64,000 nt of DNA from Lysinibacillus pakistanensis (GCA_001312325.1 BBDJ01000020.1:1-64000); one strand, 5' to 3'; numbered from the stretch's first letter, positions 20,575 to 31,764 are shown. Translations and numbers: made by a program. The notes: a model not told the origin generated them from the sequence alone.

Positions 20575-20589
20575 ATGTAAGCGCTGTCT
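20575..20589 (+). promoter_or_regulatory. possible cre (CcpA) site
   Basis: ATGTAAGCGCTGTCT fits the degenerate cre consensus WTGNAANCGNWNNCW at every fixed position. It lies 30 bases past the cyclase stop and about 195 bases before the TetR gene. Position gives little support, so it could be chance. Confidence 0.3.
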
Positions 20590-20607
20590 ATAAAGTTAAA
20601 ATCTGTT

Positions 20608-20648
20608 TGTTTTCACGGGTTACCGCTGAGAGCTTACAGATTTTTTTA
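20608..20648 (+). terminator. terminator after the diguanylate cyclase gene
   Basis: Stem AAATCTGT with ACAGATTT, a 22-base loop that can form an inner helix, and a T7 tail. Confidence 0.55.
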
Positions 20649-20745
20649 TTGTCTAAATGCAATGAAACACCTCTTTAAAAATTGTTTTTAATTTCTCTGC
20701 AGAAGATATTGCCAATGAAATCAGTTGTATGCTACTATGAAATTA

Positions 20746-20768
20746 AATAGACAGACAGTCGGTCTATT
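20746..20768. promoter_or_regulatory. TetR-type operator palindrome
   Basis: Two 11-base arms around a central base, AATAGACAGAC and GTCGGTCTATT, complementary at 10 of 11 positions. It lies 15 bases before the TetR start codon, in the position and style of an autoregulatory TetR site. Confidence 0.75.
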
Positions 20769-20783
20769 GAAAGGGGTTATTTC

Positions 20784-21431
20784 ATGAGAACGATAAAAAA
20801 AAGCACAAGAACGTAGAAATGAAATTCTTGATGCAGCAGAGGAGCTATTTAACCAGAAGGGCTTTGATGGTACTAGTACAAACGATATTCTTGAGAAGGT
20901 CGGAATTGCACGAGGAACACTGTATTATCACTTTAAGTCAAAAGAGGATATTATGGACGCATTAATTGATCGAATGACAGACACGATTTTAGAGGCGGCA
21001 AAAGAAATTGGCGCCAATAAAAGTATTCCAGTTAATGAGCGAATGATTCGAGTTGTAATGGCTTTGAATATTAGCGGGGGAAACGGTAAGGAAATCATGG
21101 AGCATATACACAAACCTCAGAATGCGTTGATGCACCAAAAAAATTCAAAAAAATCATTCTCAACAATGTGCCATCTATTCTGGCGGATATCATTCGTGAA
21201 GGCATTGAGCAGGGATTATTTAACACACTATATCCGTACGAATGCATGGAAATGATAGTGGCCTATACGAATACGGTTTTTGATGATGATATGGTTCATT
21301 TAACAGATGAAGAACGCACTTCACGAATAGTGGCGTTAGTATTCAATGTAGAAAGACTGCTGGGTGTTGAAAATGGAAGTCTCATGTATATGATGAGGAT
21401 GTTTGCCAATGGAAATGAAAACAGTGAATAA
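20784..21431 (+). CDS. TetR-family regulator (frameshifted)
   Basis: N-terminal helix-turn-helix (IKKAQERRNEILDAAEELFN, then TSTNDILEKVGIARGTLYYH and FKSKEDIMDALID) and a helical ligand domain ending FANGNENSE, about 214 residues. Three A-run slips (20798-20805, 21137-21143, 21149-21155) each carry one extra A. Start ATG 20784 behind AAGGGG. It sits 53 bases before the FtsX-type permease and ABC ATPase genes, with a palindrome upstream, so it most likely represses this exporter operon. Confidence 0.87.
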
Positions 21432-21484
21432 TAGTTTCTTTTGCGCAGGGCATTCTTCTGTAAATCAAATAAAAGAGGTGACAT

Positions 21485-23807
21485 ATGTATTACAGAATTA
21501 TCCGTAATGATATGGCAAAAAGCAAGTTAATATCATTGACTACAATCATATTTGTGACTGCTGCGGCATTGCTTGTTTCCCTTTCAGCCATATTAATGGT
21601 GAATCTTTCAGGTGCGATAGATACGCTTATGAAGCAATCGAAAACACCGCATTTCCTGCAGATGCATTCAGGCGAAATTAATTGGGATAGATTGGAGAAC
21701 TTCGCAAACAATAATAGCAATGTCGAAGAATTTCAGGTGCTTGAATTTCTCAATGTGGATGGAGCCATATCGTTATTGATGGGACATCGCTTGCAGGTAA
21801 TGTTCAGGACAATGGCTTCTCGACCCAAAGTGAAAAATTTGATTATCTCCTGGATCTTGAAGGACAGGTGATAGAAGTTGCAGATGGAGAGATATATGTA
21901 CCAGTAGGCTATATGAAGGATGGAACGGCAAACATTGGGGATACGATTGTTCTAGACAATAAGAAGAAATTCATCGTTGCAGGTTTTCTTCGTGATTCAC
22001 AGATGAATTCGTTACTGGCCTCATCAAAGAGGTTTTTGGTGAGTGAGCATGATTATGCAGCAATAAAGAGTTTCGGAAGTACAGAATATTTAATTGAGTT
22101 TAGATTAAAGGATATGTCTGAGATAAGCACATTCGAAACGGCATACACTTCCGCAGGACTTGAAGCAAATGGTCCGACAATTACATATCCACTTTTCAAA
22201 ATGTTGAATGCCATTTCCGATGGGTTAATGATAGCAGTCATACTTCTAATAAGTGTTCTTGTCGTAACCATCACATTTATGTGTATACGATTTACACTAC
22301 TTGCAAAAATTGAGGATGATTACCGAGAAATAGGTGTTATGAAAGCCATAGGGCTACGTGCTTCAGATATTAAAAAGATTTATCTCGCAAAATACGCAGT
22401 GATTGCAGCAGTTGGTTGTTTACTTGGCTTTGCTCTGACCTTTATTTTCAAGGGTATGCTTCTTGAAAACATAAGGCTTTATATGGGAGTGAATGAAAAT
22501 AGATTTTTGGCTTTATTAGTTGGAGTAATTGGCGTATTTCTTGTGTTTTTTGTAATGATAGCCTATGTGAGTTATGTACTGAGACGTTTTCGAAAAATCT
22601 CTACAGTGGAGGCTCTACGTTTTGGTTTTTCACACGGAAAATCCTCTGGCGCAAAGGGCTTTTATCTGAGCAAAAATAGACTACTAAATACGAATCTATT
22701 TTTAGGGATAAAGGATGTTCTTACAAGAAAAAGTCTTTACACGACCATGCTTATAGTACTTGTCATGTCAACATTTATCATCATCGTTCCACAAAATCTA
22801 TACAACACGATTTCCTCTAAAAGCTTCATCACCTATATGGGAGTAGGGAGCAGTGATTTGCGTATAGATATTCAGCAGACAGACAATATTCCAAAAAAAA
22901 GCTGCTGAAATTGTAACAGCATTGGCCGGGGACAGCGCAATTTCTAAATATGCTGTGCTTTCGACCAAATCTTTCAATGTGAAGACAACCAATGGCTCTG
23001 AGGAAAGTATAAAAATTGAGCTTGGTGACCACTCGATTTTCCCGCTTAGGTATGCAGAAGGGAAGGCACCTGTTTCACAAGATGAAATTGCGCTGTCAGT
23101 CATGAACGCTGAGGAATTAGGAAAAAAAAGTCGGGGATCACATGACACTGTTAATCGATGGGAAGGAGAGAAACCTCATCGTATCTGGAACCTATTCTGA
23201 TATTACGAACGGTGGTAAAACCGCAAAGGCGGCTTTCACTAACAGACAGGCAGATACAATGTGGAGTGTAATTTATATTGAGCTTAATGATAAAACAATG
23301 ATTGATGCAAAAATTTCTGAGTATACAGAAAGCTTTCAATTTGCAAAGATTTCGGGCATTGACGATTATATTAAACAGACGTTTGGTTCAACAATAGGCT
23401 CTATTGGAAAGGCGTCCTCTTTGTCAGTTATCATAGCCTTAATTTTATCGATCTTAGTGACATTATTATTTATGAAAATGCTGATTGCAAAAGACAGATA
23501 CTCAATAGCTATTATGAAGTCTTTGGGCTTTACAAATAAGGATATAACCATCCAATATATGGCTCGCTCATTATTTGTCCTCATTGTAGGTATTGTTCTA
23601 GGAACACTTTTAGCTAATACGCTTGGTGAGCTACTTGCAAGTGCAGTCATTGCTTCATTTGGAGCATCATCGTTTACATTCGTTGTCAATCCACTTTCTG
23701 CCTATTTATTATGTCCATTGGTGATGGGGTGTACTGTCCTAGTAGCAACGGTTATCAGTACAGTTAGTGCAGGTCAGATAAAAATAACTGATAATATAAA
23801 GGAGTAG
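21485..23807 (+). CDS. FtsX/MacB-type ABC transporter permease (frameshifted)
   Basis: About 775 residues. An N-terminal membrane helix, a large extracytoplasmic domain (VPVGYMKDGTANIGDTIVLD), three helices with the FtsX signature EDDYREIGVMKAIGLRASDI, then a second repeat with DRYSIAIMKSLGFTNKDITI and three more helices. The duplicated FtsX layout with about eight helices is typical of BceB-like or lipoprotein/peptide exporters. Slips: one missing C near 21764, extra A in runs near 22895 and 23122. RBS GAGGTG before ATG 21485. Paired with the ATPase 4 bases downstream; likely substrate a peptide or lipophilic drug. Confidence 0.87.
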
Positions 23808-23810
23808 ATT

Positions 23811-24570
23811 ATGCAGAAGATTATTATTGCTGAAAAGATCATGAAATCTTTTAGCGTAGGGAATGAAAGACATCCTGTTCTTAAGGATGTGTCTGTTGAC
23901 ATAAATGAGGGTGAATTCGTTTCAATTATGGGTCCATCAGGGTCAGGAAAATCAACATTGTTGTACGCACTAAGCGGTATGGATCATGTTGATAGCGGGA
24001 AGGTTACTTTTAATGGCAGTGATTTGTCAGTCTTTAATGATAAGGAGCTTGCTGACATACGTAGAACAAAAATGGGTTTTATTTTTCAACAGCCAACTTT
24101 GCTCAAAAATTTAAATATTCTAGATAATATTATTCTACCTGCCATGCGAGATAATCGAAAAAAACAATGAGAATATTATCAAACAGGCTAAAGCTATAAT
24201 GACAAGAGTTGGCATTGCAGAATTGGAAAAACGTGATATTACACAGGTTTCAGGCGGGCAGCTTCAAAGAGCAGGCATATGCCGTGCGCTAATGAGTCAT
24301 CCAACCATCATCTTCGGTGATGAACCAACAGGAGCTCTTAACTCCAAATCTGCACAGGAAATCATGAACATTATTTCTGAAATAAATGCAGAAGGAACTG
24401 CTGTTATGCTTGTGACGCATGACCCAAAGGTTGCTGCTAGAACAGAGCGAATCCTGTTTATGCGTGATGGAATGATTGTGAGTGAGATGCATCTAGAAAA
24501 GTTCACTAACACAAATATGGATGATAGAACGAATAAAGTGACAGCAAAAATGCGAGAAATAGGAATCTAA
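23811..24570 (+). CDS. ABC transporter ATP-binding protein, LolD/MacB type (frameshifted)
   Basis: Walker A GPSGSGKS (residues about 43-50), Q-loop FIFQQPTLL, signature VSGGQLQRAGICRAL, Walker B IIFGDEPTGAL and H-loop VTHDPKVAARTERI. About 252 residues; an extra A in the run near 24160-24166 splits it at RK-NNENIIKQAK. It drives the FtsX-type permease just upstream. ATG 23811 follows AAGGAG. Confidence 0.92.
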
Positions 24571-24598
24571 TTATTTTATTAGACCCTCAAATGTAACT

Positions 24599-24630
24599 AA
24601 CCCGTAAAGAATCATTACGGGTTGTTTTTA
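24599..24630 (+). terminator. terminator of the TetR/ABC operon
   Basis: A perfect 9-bp stem (AACCCGTAA with TTACGGGTT), 7-base loop, T-rich tail. Confidence 0.82.
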
Positions 24631-24711
24631 TGGAGAAAAAAAATTTAAAAAAATATGAATCGGAATTGAATTGACATCCGTCAGTAGTTTAGAAAGAAGG
24701 TGAGGGCAACA

Positions 24712-25227
24712 ATGGATATAGAAAAGATTATCGAGGTGCACGGTGACTATTTACTAAAGGTTGCTTATCTATATGTGAAAAATACAGCAACAGCTGAGGA
24801 CATTGTGCAGGATGTATTGATTGCCTTTTATCAAAAGCAGGAGCAGTTTCGCCAGGAATCATCATTACGTACATATTTAGTGAAAATGACGGTCAATCGA
24901 AGCCACGATTATTTAAGAAGCTGGAAAAGTAAACGATTAACACTGCTAGAAAAAAATAACTGGACTTACAACAGCAGTCACACCTGAAAAGGAATTTCTA
25001 GCTAAGTCAACAAAGCGAGAGCTAGTGGAAGCGTTGTTTACCTTATCAGTTGCCTACAGAGAGGTTCTGATTCTTTATTATTTTGAAGAAATGACGACTG
25101 TGGAAATTGCACAGCTCGTATGTTGTCCTGAGGCAACAATCCGAACACGCTTGCAACGTGCTAGAAAACAGCTAGCAGCAGCAATGGGAGATTATGATTG
25201 GGAGGTGTTACGCATGAATCGATTTAA
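24712..25227 (+). CDS. ECF-type RNA polymerase sigma factor (frameshifted)
   Basis: About 172 residues: region 2 (VHGDYLLKVAYLYVKNTATA, EDIVQDVLIAFYQ, TYLVKMTVNRSHDYLRSWK) and region 4 (AYREVLILYYFEEMTTVEIA, EATIRTRLQRARKQL). Paralogous to the sigma factor at 17143. ATG 24712 follows GGTGAGGG. An extra A near 24951-24957 breaks the frame. A base missing near 25211 runs this frame into the next gene; by analogy with the first pair it should end RHESI with a stop at 25225-25227, overlapping the partner. Confidence 0.87.
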
Positions 25228-25880
25228 AGAAGATATGCTAAAAGAACTTCAAGAGGTAAAGCTTACAGCTGAAAAAAAACAGGCGATTGCCCAAAAAGCA
25301 CGTCATAAAAGTATACGAAGAAGCAGTCCTTGGCAATATCGTGTTGTGCTTACAACGTTTACGATTTTTGTGATTTCCTTTAGCTTTTTAATATTACAGA
25401 ATAAAAAAACAGCCATTGAAAACTCAACATCAAACAGCATCCCAACCAGAAGTAGATACTTCATTCATATGGGGAATTATTGAAAATGATTGGTTTAGAG
25501 GTATTCTTTTACTTAGCTTATTTTTTATCATGACAATTTTAACAAAGCGCCGATTGAAAAAGAGAAAATATGGATTACCCACATGCATCCAGTGTGGTGA
25601 AAAATGGACAATAAAACAAGCATATAAGCTTTCTTGGAAAAACGGAGCAGTAGAATGTCCCCATTGCGGAAAAAAACAATATCGCTCAAAGAAATCCATG
25701 CAACTAGCTGGTAAGATTAATATGCCTATGCCACTAATAATATTTACTCATTATTTTTTTGATAATCTTTTAATTGGAATTGGATTTTATTTGGCTGGAA
25801 TGCTCCTCCTGATATATCAAGTATCACCTTATATATTTGAATTACAAGAGGAAGATCCTATGAATACGCCACTTTGGTAA
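25214..25880 (+). CDS. membrane anti-sigma-like protein with TIGR04104 zinc ribbon (frameshifted)
   Basis: N-terminal cytoplasmic segment (MNRFKEDMLKELQEVKLTAE), a membrane helix (VVLTTFTIFVISFSFLILQ), a second helix (FRGILLLSLFFIMTILTKRR), then a four-cysteine zinc ribbon (CIQCGEKWTIKQAYKLSW, CPHCGKKQYRSKK) of the TIGR04104 family and two more helices. About 221 residues; an extra A near 25405-25411 divides it. Overlap with the sigma gene suggests a regulatory partner; the zinc ribbon could sense redox or metal. That link is inference. Confidence 0.75.
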
Positions 25881-25953
25881 TACATTTTTTTGTAAAGAAA
25901 TTGCTAGCTCAATATTGTAATCTCATTTTTTTATAGCTATTTTTCAAAATTGA

Positions 25954-25982
25954 TTGACAACGGTTTTCATTTGCTTTAATCT
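25954..25982 (+). promoter_or_regulatory. sigma-A promoter of bioY
   Basis: -35 TTGACA (25954-25959), 17-bp spacer, -10 TAATCT (25977-25982), immediately upstream of the BirA-type operator. Confidence 0.65.
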
Positions 25983-25983
25983 T

Positions 25984-26018
25984 TGTGTTAACTTATTTTA
26001 TGTTGTAGTTAACGCACA
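25984..26018 (+). promoter_or_regulatory. BirA-type biotin operator
   Basis: TGTGTTAAC, 15 bases, GTTAACGCACA. The GTTAAC half-sites in this spacing are the known recognition pattern of biotin-protein ligase BirA acting as a repressor. Lies between the -10 box and the bioY ribosome site, so biotin should repress uptake. Confidence 0.85.
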
Positions 26019-26035
26019 AGGGGAGGCAATTTAGT

Positions 26036-26594
26036 GTGAAAAAGAGTAGTACATATCAATACGTATTAACAGCATTTGGAGCTGCTATTGTTTCAGTTTT
26101 GGCACAAATTAGTATTCCAATCCCATTATCACCTGTACCTATTACAGGGCAGACACTTGCCATTGGCTTAGTTGTAACAATCCTCGGGACAAGACTGGGC
26201 ACATTATCAGTGCTATTATATATTTTAATTGGAGCGACTGGTTTACCGGTTTATAGTAATTTTTCTGGCGGCCCTAGCATTCTCTTTGGTCCTACTGGTG
26301 GCTATATTGTCGGTTTTTTTGCCAACAGCTATCATCATGGGGATATATTTAAAGAAATTTGGTCTTACAATTCCACATGCGATTGCGTCAAATGTAATAG
26401 GTATGGTTATAACTTTAGCATTTGGTACGGTATGGTTGAAATTCGCAATGAATCTTTCTTGGATGGGAGCATTTATGTCAGGTGCAGCGCCATTTATTAT
26501 TCTAGGTCTAGCAAAAGCAGTACTTGCTGCATGGGTTGGCGTTATTGTTCGACGCCGCTTAGAATCTGCTCGTTTAATTGAAGCAACCGCATAG
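26036..26594 (+). CDS. bioY: biotin transporter S component BioY (frameshifted)
   Basis: About 186 residues, six membrane helices. Family blocks: AQISIPIPLSPVPITGQTLA, LIGATGLPVYSNFSGGPSIL, FGPTGGYIVGFLPTAIIMG and GAAPFIILGLAKAVLAAWVG. BioY binds biotin and works alone or with an ECF module. An extra T in the run at 26313-26319 breaks the frame. GTG start behind GGGGAGG. The operator upstream agrees with biotin control. Confidence 0.93.
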
Positions 26595-26607
26595 GAGGCG
26601 AATTGTT

Positions 26608-28179
26608 TTGGCAATGTTATGGACAGGTGGGAAAATTTACACGATGGCGGAAGTTGGCGAAACAGTTGAAGCTGTCCTTGTCAAGGATGGAAAATAGTGG
26701 CGACAGGCTCAGTCGATAGTCTGTCGCCACATGCTACTTCTATTCACGATTTACAAGGAAATGTCATGTATCCAGGGTTTGTGGACAGTCATTTACATAT
26801 AATTGGATATGGGGAAAAATTAAAGCATATTGATGTATCGAACGTCACCAATAAGGATGAGCTACTTTCTATTATTGGTGAGAGAATGAAAAGTGCCTCA
26901 AGGGATGAATGGGTTATTGCCATCGGGTTGAATGAAACGCAGTTTGATAAACCTATTTTTCCAACCCTGATGGAAATCGATGCACTAGGTGAAGCACATC
27001 TTATTATAAAGCGTAGCTGTCATCATTTAATTTTAGCCAATTCTAAGGCACTTGCTTTTGCGGGTATTACCAATGAAACGCCTTCACCCAAGGGCGGCAT
27101 TATAGAGAAAGTAGAAGGACAGCTAACTGGTGTATTAAAGGATACAGCTTTATATATGATTGTAAACAACATGCCTCATATCACACCCAGCTATATTGAG
27201 GATGCACTGAAAAAGGCTGTAGCATCACTACTATCATTCGGTTTAGTAGGCGGTCATTCAGAGGATTTAAGCTATTATGGACCACCAATGCAACCCATTC
27301 AAGCGTTTCGAAAGGTTGTAGACGCTCAACAATCGTTTAAGGTGCATTTATTGCAGCATCATACAGTATTTGAGGAAGTCGCTAAAATGCGGGAGACATC
27401 ATCACCTTATATGGAATTTGGTGCTATGAAAATTTTTATTGATGGTGCCTTTGGTGGACGCACAGCTGCACTTCGCAAGCCTTACTGTGATGAACCCAAT
27501 AATAGTGGTATGCTTGTTCATTCCATGGAGCAGTTAAAGTACTATGTTCAACTTGCACGTCAGCATGGACAAACTGTGGCCGTTCATGCGATTGGAGATT
27601 TAGCCATTGAAACCATTTTAGAGGTATTCAAGGATTATCCGCCACTACAAGCAGGTAGACCGTGTTATTCATTGTAGCTTAGTAGATGACGATATTTTAG
27701 CACAACTAGCATCCTTACCTGTTGCAGTGGATATGCAGCCGCAATTTGTGCAGGGAGAGTTTCAAGCAGAGCTAGCTAGACTGGGTGAACAGCGAGCACT
27801 AGGATTGCATCCGTTAAAATCGCTTTTAGAGCGGGGATTAATTGTCGCAGGGGGCAGTGATGCTCCGATTGAAGTGCCAAATCCACTGCATGGTATTTAT
27901 GCAGCAGTGACAAGACGAAATTTCGGTGAGACACATAACGGCTATAATGCTCATGAGAAGATTACACGCCATGAGGCAGTGCACCTTTACACTATTGGAG
28001 CTGCGCAAATAATAGGCCAGGATCATTTTCGTGGTAAGATTGAAGAAGGCTATACTGCAGATTTCACCATTTTTGAGGAGGATTTATTGAGTATTGACAT
28101 TGAAAAATTACCCCATGTAAAAGTGGTCTACACGGTTGTTGATGGTCGTATTGTTTACGCAAATCGCTGTGAGGGTTAA
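26608..28179 (+). CDS. YtcJ-like metal-dependent amidohydrolase (frameshifted)
   Basis: About 524 residues of the amidohydrolase-3/YtcJ family: GKIYTM opening, metal-binding VMYPGFVDSHLHIIGYGEKL, FGAMKIFIDGAFGGRTAALR (bridging Lys region), GQTVAVHAIGDLAIE, then RVIHCSLVDDDIL after repair, GGSDAPIEVPNPLHGIYAAV and the terminal beta-sandwich GKIEEGYTADFTIFEEDLLS. Substrate unknown; relatives hydrolyse amides or cyclic ureides. Slips: one missing A near 26695 and one missing G near 27659. TTG 26608 is 8 bases past AGGAGG and 13 bases after bioY, so the genes may be co-transcribed. Confidence 0.88.
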
Positions 28180-28200
28180 TCCTGACAGCGATTTTTTTAA
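28163..28200 (+). terminator. terminator overlapping the amidohydrolase stop
   Basis: Stem AATCGCTGT with ACAGCGATT and a T7 tail; the left arm lies inside the last codons. Confidence 0.75.
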
Positions 28201-28289
28201 TGTTTTAAAAATGATTTTCGTTATAGTTTTCTGTAATTTATTGGGCGATGATATCTCACCTCTTTTTCTAGCTTCAAGAGGTGGGCGCC

Positions 28290-28515
28290 TTATTGCCTGT
28301 TTGTACGGGATAGCTTGTCAAGTTGTTGTTCGAGGCTTTGTACACGCTTTGTTAGTGCTTCTACTTGTTGCTGTAATGTCTGCTGTGGGGGCAGAGGGGT
28401 AGTAGCTTTCATTTTCTTAATCATATGAATCATGACAAAAAAATATAGCCAGGAACAGTACAAGAACTATACTCGTACTAATAATATCTCCAAGATTAAA
28501 ACTTTTCTGTGTCAT
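28290..28515 (-). CDS. DUF4083-like small membrane and coiled-coil protein (frameshifted)
   Basis: 73 residues: MTQKSFNLGDIISTSIVLVL begins a single membrane helix (to IFFVMIHMIKK), then a Gln-rich coiled coil (LQQQVEALTKRVQSLEQQLD). The layout matches the small DUF4083 membrane proteins of Bacillus, of unknown role. One base is extra in the run of seven at 28437-28443. RBS AAGGGGG about 11 bases before the ATG. Convergent with the amidohydrolase; a hairpin at 28258-28283 may end it. Confidence 0.65.
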
Positions 28516-28763
28516 TATTACCTAACCCCCTTAAATTCTTCTCCATTATAGTATTTACTGGATGACCTATCTAAAAGTTTCAAGAAAATTGTCCAATACC
28601 TATAAATACAAAAATCTTAAGCATATTTCTGGCATATGATATGAGACAAATTCAAATTCATTTCTATTGATTAACGTAATTTTGCAAATTGAGCATATTA
28701 TATAGGAACATGTGTAGTAAGCGAAAATGGGGGAATACGGTAGTATGGACTGGGGTGATTTAA

Positions 28764-30543
28764 ATGCAAAGAGCTGGACAAGTAATGCGACATGCTATCT
28801 ACAATATATATCATTATCGCTTTGATTATATACAGGTTTTCGCGCTTATTCGGTTATGTCAGTTTTTATTCTTTTTACCTGTGTCAACGATTGTTTTCAA
28901 ACTAATGCTGCGGGTAACAGGGTATACGCATATTACTGAGCAAAATATTCAAAGATTTATTTCACATCCCTTTGTTATTTTGATGTTATGTTTGGTAATA
29001 ATGGTATTTTTGCTTTTTATTTATTATGAAATGGGCTTTCTTTTTTTTAATGGCCTTTTACCAACAAAGAGGCATTCGATACCGATTTCTAACCATGTGG
29101 CAGCGATTAAATCGAAAGGTTTTTTTTCTTTTTTTTAGTGTGCAAATACTTTTTTTTTATTGTTTATCTTGTTCTGTTATTACCATTGGCTTCGTTTATG
29201 TTACCTTTAACATTAACTCAAGCAATTACTATACCACGTTTTTTGATGGAAGAGATTATGAGTACTCATGAGGGCAGACTAATCTATGCAGCCGTTGCTA
29301 GTTTTTTTAGTTATCGTAGGCATCCGTAGTATATTAACATTACCGATTTTTACAATCCAACCCAAAATTTCTATTTTCCAATCATTGATCCAGAGCTGGC
29401 GTTTCTCAAAACGTGGTCTGTTTGAAATCCTCGTTTTATTAGCTATGCTTTTAACTGGTCATTTACTAGCCCTAGTAGGAATTACGATTATCGGTACGTT
29501 GCCATTGTATATTTTGGAGCGTTTTATGCCGAGTATGGCGCTTATGACAGCAGGGATGACATTGGCATTTTTAGAAATGGTTGTTGTCGTGTTATTCACT
29601 TTACTGCAAGCAACCTATTCACAGGTAATGGTGGCTATTACCTTTAATACATCTGTTTTAGGCAAGTTTTCGCATGTGCCGAAGTTTAAGAAAAGGCGTT
29701 TAAAACCACTGTCATTTATTGTATTTTCTGTTTTTATTGCTTTAAGTGTGATGAACACCATCTCTTTAGAGAAAAGCGTCTATGCACCCGATACTAAAAT
29801 CATTGCTCATCGAGGCTACACAGCAGGCAATGTGGAAAATACAATCAGTGGTCTTGTTAGTGCAGCTAGTGCTGGAGCAGACTTAATCGAAATTGATATT
29901 CAACAAACTGTTGATGGGGAGTTTGTGGTCTTTCATGATCGAACTTTAAGAAGATTAGCAGGGAAAAATGGTGTGATTGCCAATATGACACTCGGCGAAT
30001 TAAAAACGCTGAAGATTCATGCAAATGGTTTTAGCGATAAAATTTCCTCTCTGGATGATTTTATTGAGATTGCAAAGGCTTTAAACGTTTCATTGTTAAT
30101 TGAGTTCAAGATACATGGAAAGGAAACAGAAGATGCTCTGCCCAAATTAGTAGAAAAGCTTCGGGCTTATAAGGTACTTGATTCATATTATGTGCAATCC
30201 TCTGATCCACAAATGATGACCCAATTAAAAAAAATTGGCCCCAAATTTACGTGTAGGTATAGTCTATGCTTTAAATATTGGACCAATGGTTGAAACAGTA
30301 GACTTTATAGCTCTTGAGGAATCTTGGGTGACAGCTGAGCTAATTGCTGATTTGAAGCAACAGAAAATTGATTTATTTGTATGGACGTTAAACAAGGATC
30401 GTTCTTTGCATGAATTTATTGAGAAAAATGTCAACGGTGTGATTACTGATCACCCCGATGTCGCCTTGGATATCCGAACAAAGCAGAGCGAGCATCAATA
30501 CTTTTTACAGCGTGTTCTAAATAGACTTCAATTTATATTTTAA
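28764..30543 (+). CDS. membrane glycerophosphodiester phosphodiesterase (frameshifted)
   Basis: About 590 residues. The N-terminal part (residues 1-330) is a GDPD membrane domain of about eight helices; the C-terminal part is the catalytic TIM barrel: IIAHRGYTAGNVENTISGLV, GADLIEIDIQQTVDGEFVVF, HDRTLRRLAGKNG, SLLIEFKIHG, VNGVITDHPDVAL. It hydrolyses glycerophosphodiesters to glycerol-3-phosphate and an alcohol, facing outside or within the membrane plane. At least four T-run slips lie in the membrane part (29040-29310) and one A-run slip near 30228 (LKKLAPNLRVG). ATG 28764 follows GGGGTG. Confidence 0.85.
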
Positions 30544-30670
30544 ATAGCATCCTAAATGAATATGGAGGAAGCATTTTAGGATAACTGTCAAATAAAATAT
30601 AGAGCTGTAACCTTTTTCATTTGAATACGACTACTTTTATGAATTCGAAATGATGAAGGAGATGCTTTTT

Positions 30671-31618
30671 ATGAAAATGAAGAAAGTCGTACCATTTGCG
30701 ATGACAGCTTTATTAATCGGGAGCGCAATCGGTGTTCCATCCGCATTCGCAAACGAAGAAGAAGCAGCTGTGACAAAAGCAGCTAATAATAAGGAGCAAA
30801 ATCCACAAGTTCAGCCTATTTTTATTAAAGTAGCTGGCACTGTAGAAAATGTTGAAACTCATAATAAAGCGACATATTATACGGTGAAAGATGGCGAAAA
30901 TATAAATGTTTTTGTGGTCACAGACGATACATTAGTATTTGATAATACGGGTAAAGAGGTAAAGCTTCAAAAGGGTGATAAAGTAACGGCTTATACGTAT
31001 GCCAATAAGCCGATGATTATGATTTATCCGCCTCAATATAACCCAGAGGCAATCATTGTGGAAACAAAAGAAATGGGAAGTGTTGAGCTTGATTTTTTCA
31101 ATAAAGATTTAGTCAATACTAATAACACATTAAAGCTTAATATTGGTGAACAGACAAAATTACTTAGCCTATCTGGTAAAGAAGTAGAAGTAGCTGATTT
31201 AGCTGAGCAACATTTACTAGTATTTTATACAATCGCAACAATGAGCATTCCAGCTCAAACACCACCTTCAAAAGTGGTTGTAATAGATACAATTACTGAA
31301 AAGCCAGGTGAGGTTGATCCTGAAGAAGGGGAGCCATCTGAATCTGCTGTACAAGAAATTATTAATAAAGATTTTTATGAAGTAGATGGTACAAAAATGG
31401 TACCATTACGCTTAATAGCTGAAGAATTAGGCTTTACTGTAGAATCAACAGGAAAAGGCGCAATTGTTTCTAAAGGCGCACGTTCTTATACAATTACACG
31501 AGGTCAAAAAGAATATGGTTATAATAAGGCAATTCGTCACTTTGAAGCGGCACCAGCTTTATTAGAGCCAACAAAAACCTATGTTCCACTTGAATTTGTG
31601 GAAGAATTAATGAAATAA
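30671..31618 (+). CDS. secreted protein with copper-amine-oxidase-N (stalk) domain
   Basis: Intact 315 residues. A signal peptide (KKVVPFAMTALLIGSAIGVP, cleavage after AFA) precedes a beta-rich domain (VAGTVENVETHNKATYYTVK) and, after an acidic linker (PGEVDPEEGEPSE), a C-terminal stalk domain: KMVPLRLIAEELGFTVE and TYVPLEFVEELMK. Such domains are common in extracellular Bacillus proteins and are thought to bind the cell surface. No enzyme motif. ATG 30671 lies 6 bases past AAGGAGATG; the upstream ATG at 30650 lacks a site. Confidence 0.85.
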   Translation: MKMKKVVPFAMTALLIGSAIGVPSAFANEEEAAVTKAANNKEQNPQVQPIFIKVAGTVENVETHNKATYYTVKDGENINVFVVTDDTLVFDNTGKEVKLQKGDKVTAYTYANKPMIMIYPPQYNPEAIIVETKEMGSVELDFFNKDLVNTNNTLKLNIGEQTKLLSLSGKEVEVADLAEQHLLVFYTIATMSIPAQTPPSKVVVIDTITEKPGEVDPEEGEPSESAVQEIINKDFYEVDGTKMVPLRLIAEELGFTVESTGKGAIVSKGARSYTITRGQKEYGYNKAIRHFEAAPALLEPTKTYVPLEFVEELMK

Positions 31619-31628
31619 CAACTATGTT

Positions 31629-31659
31629 CCTCCATAGCAGCTAGCTATGGAGGGTTTTT
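31629..31659 (+). terminator. terminator after the stalk-domain gene
   Basis: A 10-bp stem CCTCCATAGC with GCTATGGAGG, 5-base loop, GTTTTT tail. Confidence 0.85.
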
Positions 31660-31764
31660 ATCTTCTCTTAAAATAAATTTTCAATAAATTATTTTGGACA
31701 ATAAACAAAAGAAATAGCATGTTTTTGGTTATATTCAAAATAGTAATAATAATCTGATAATTTA

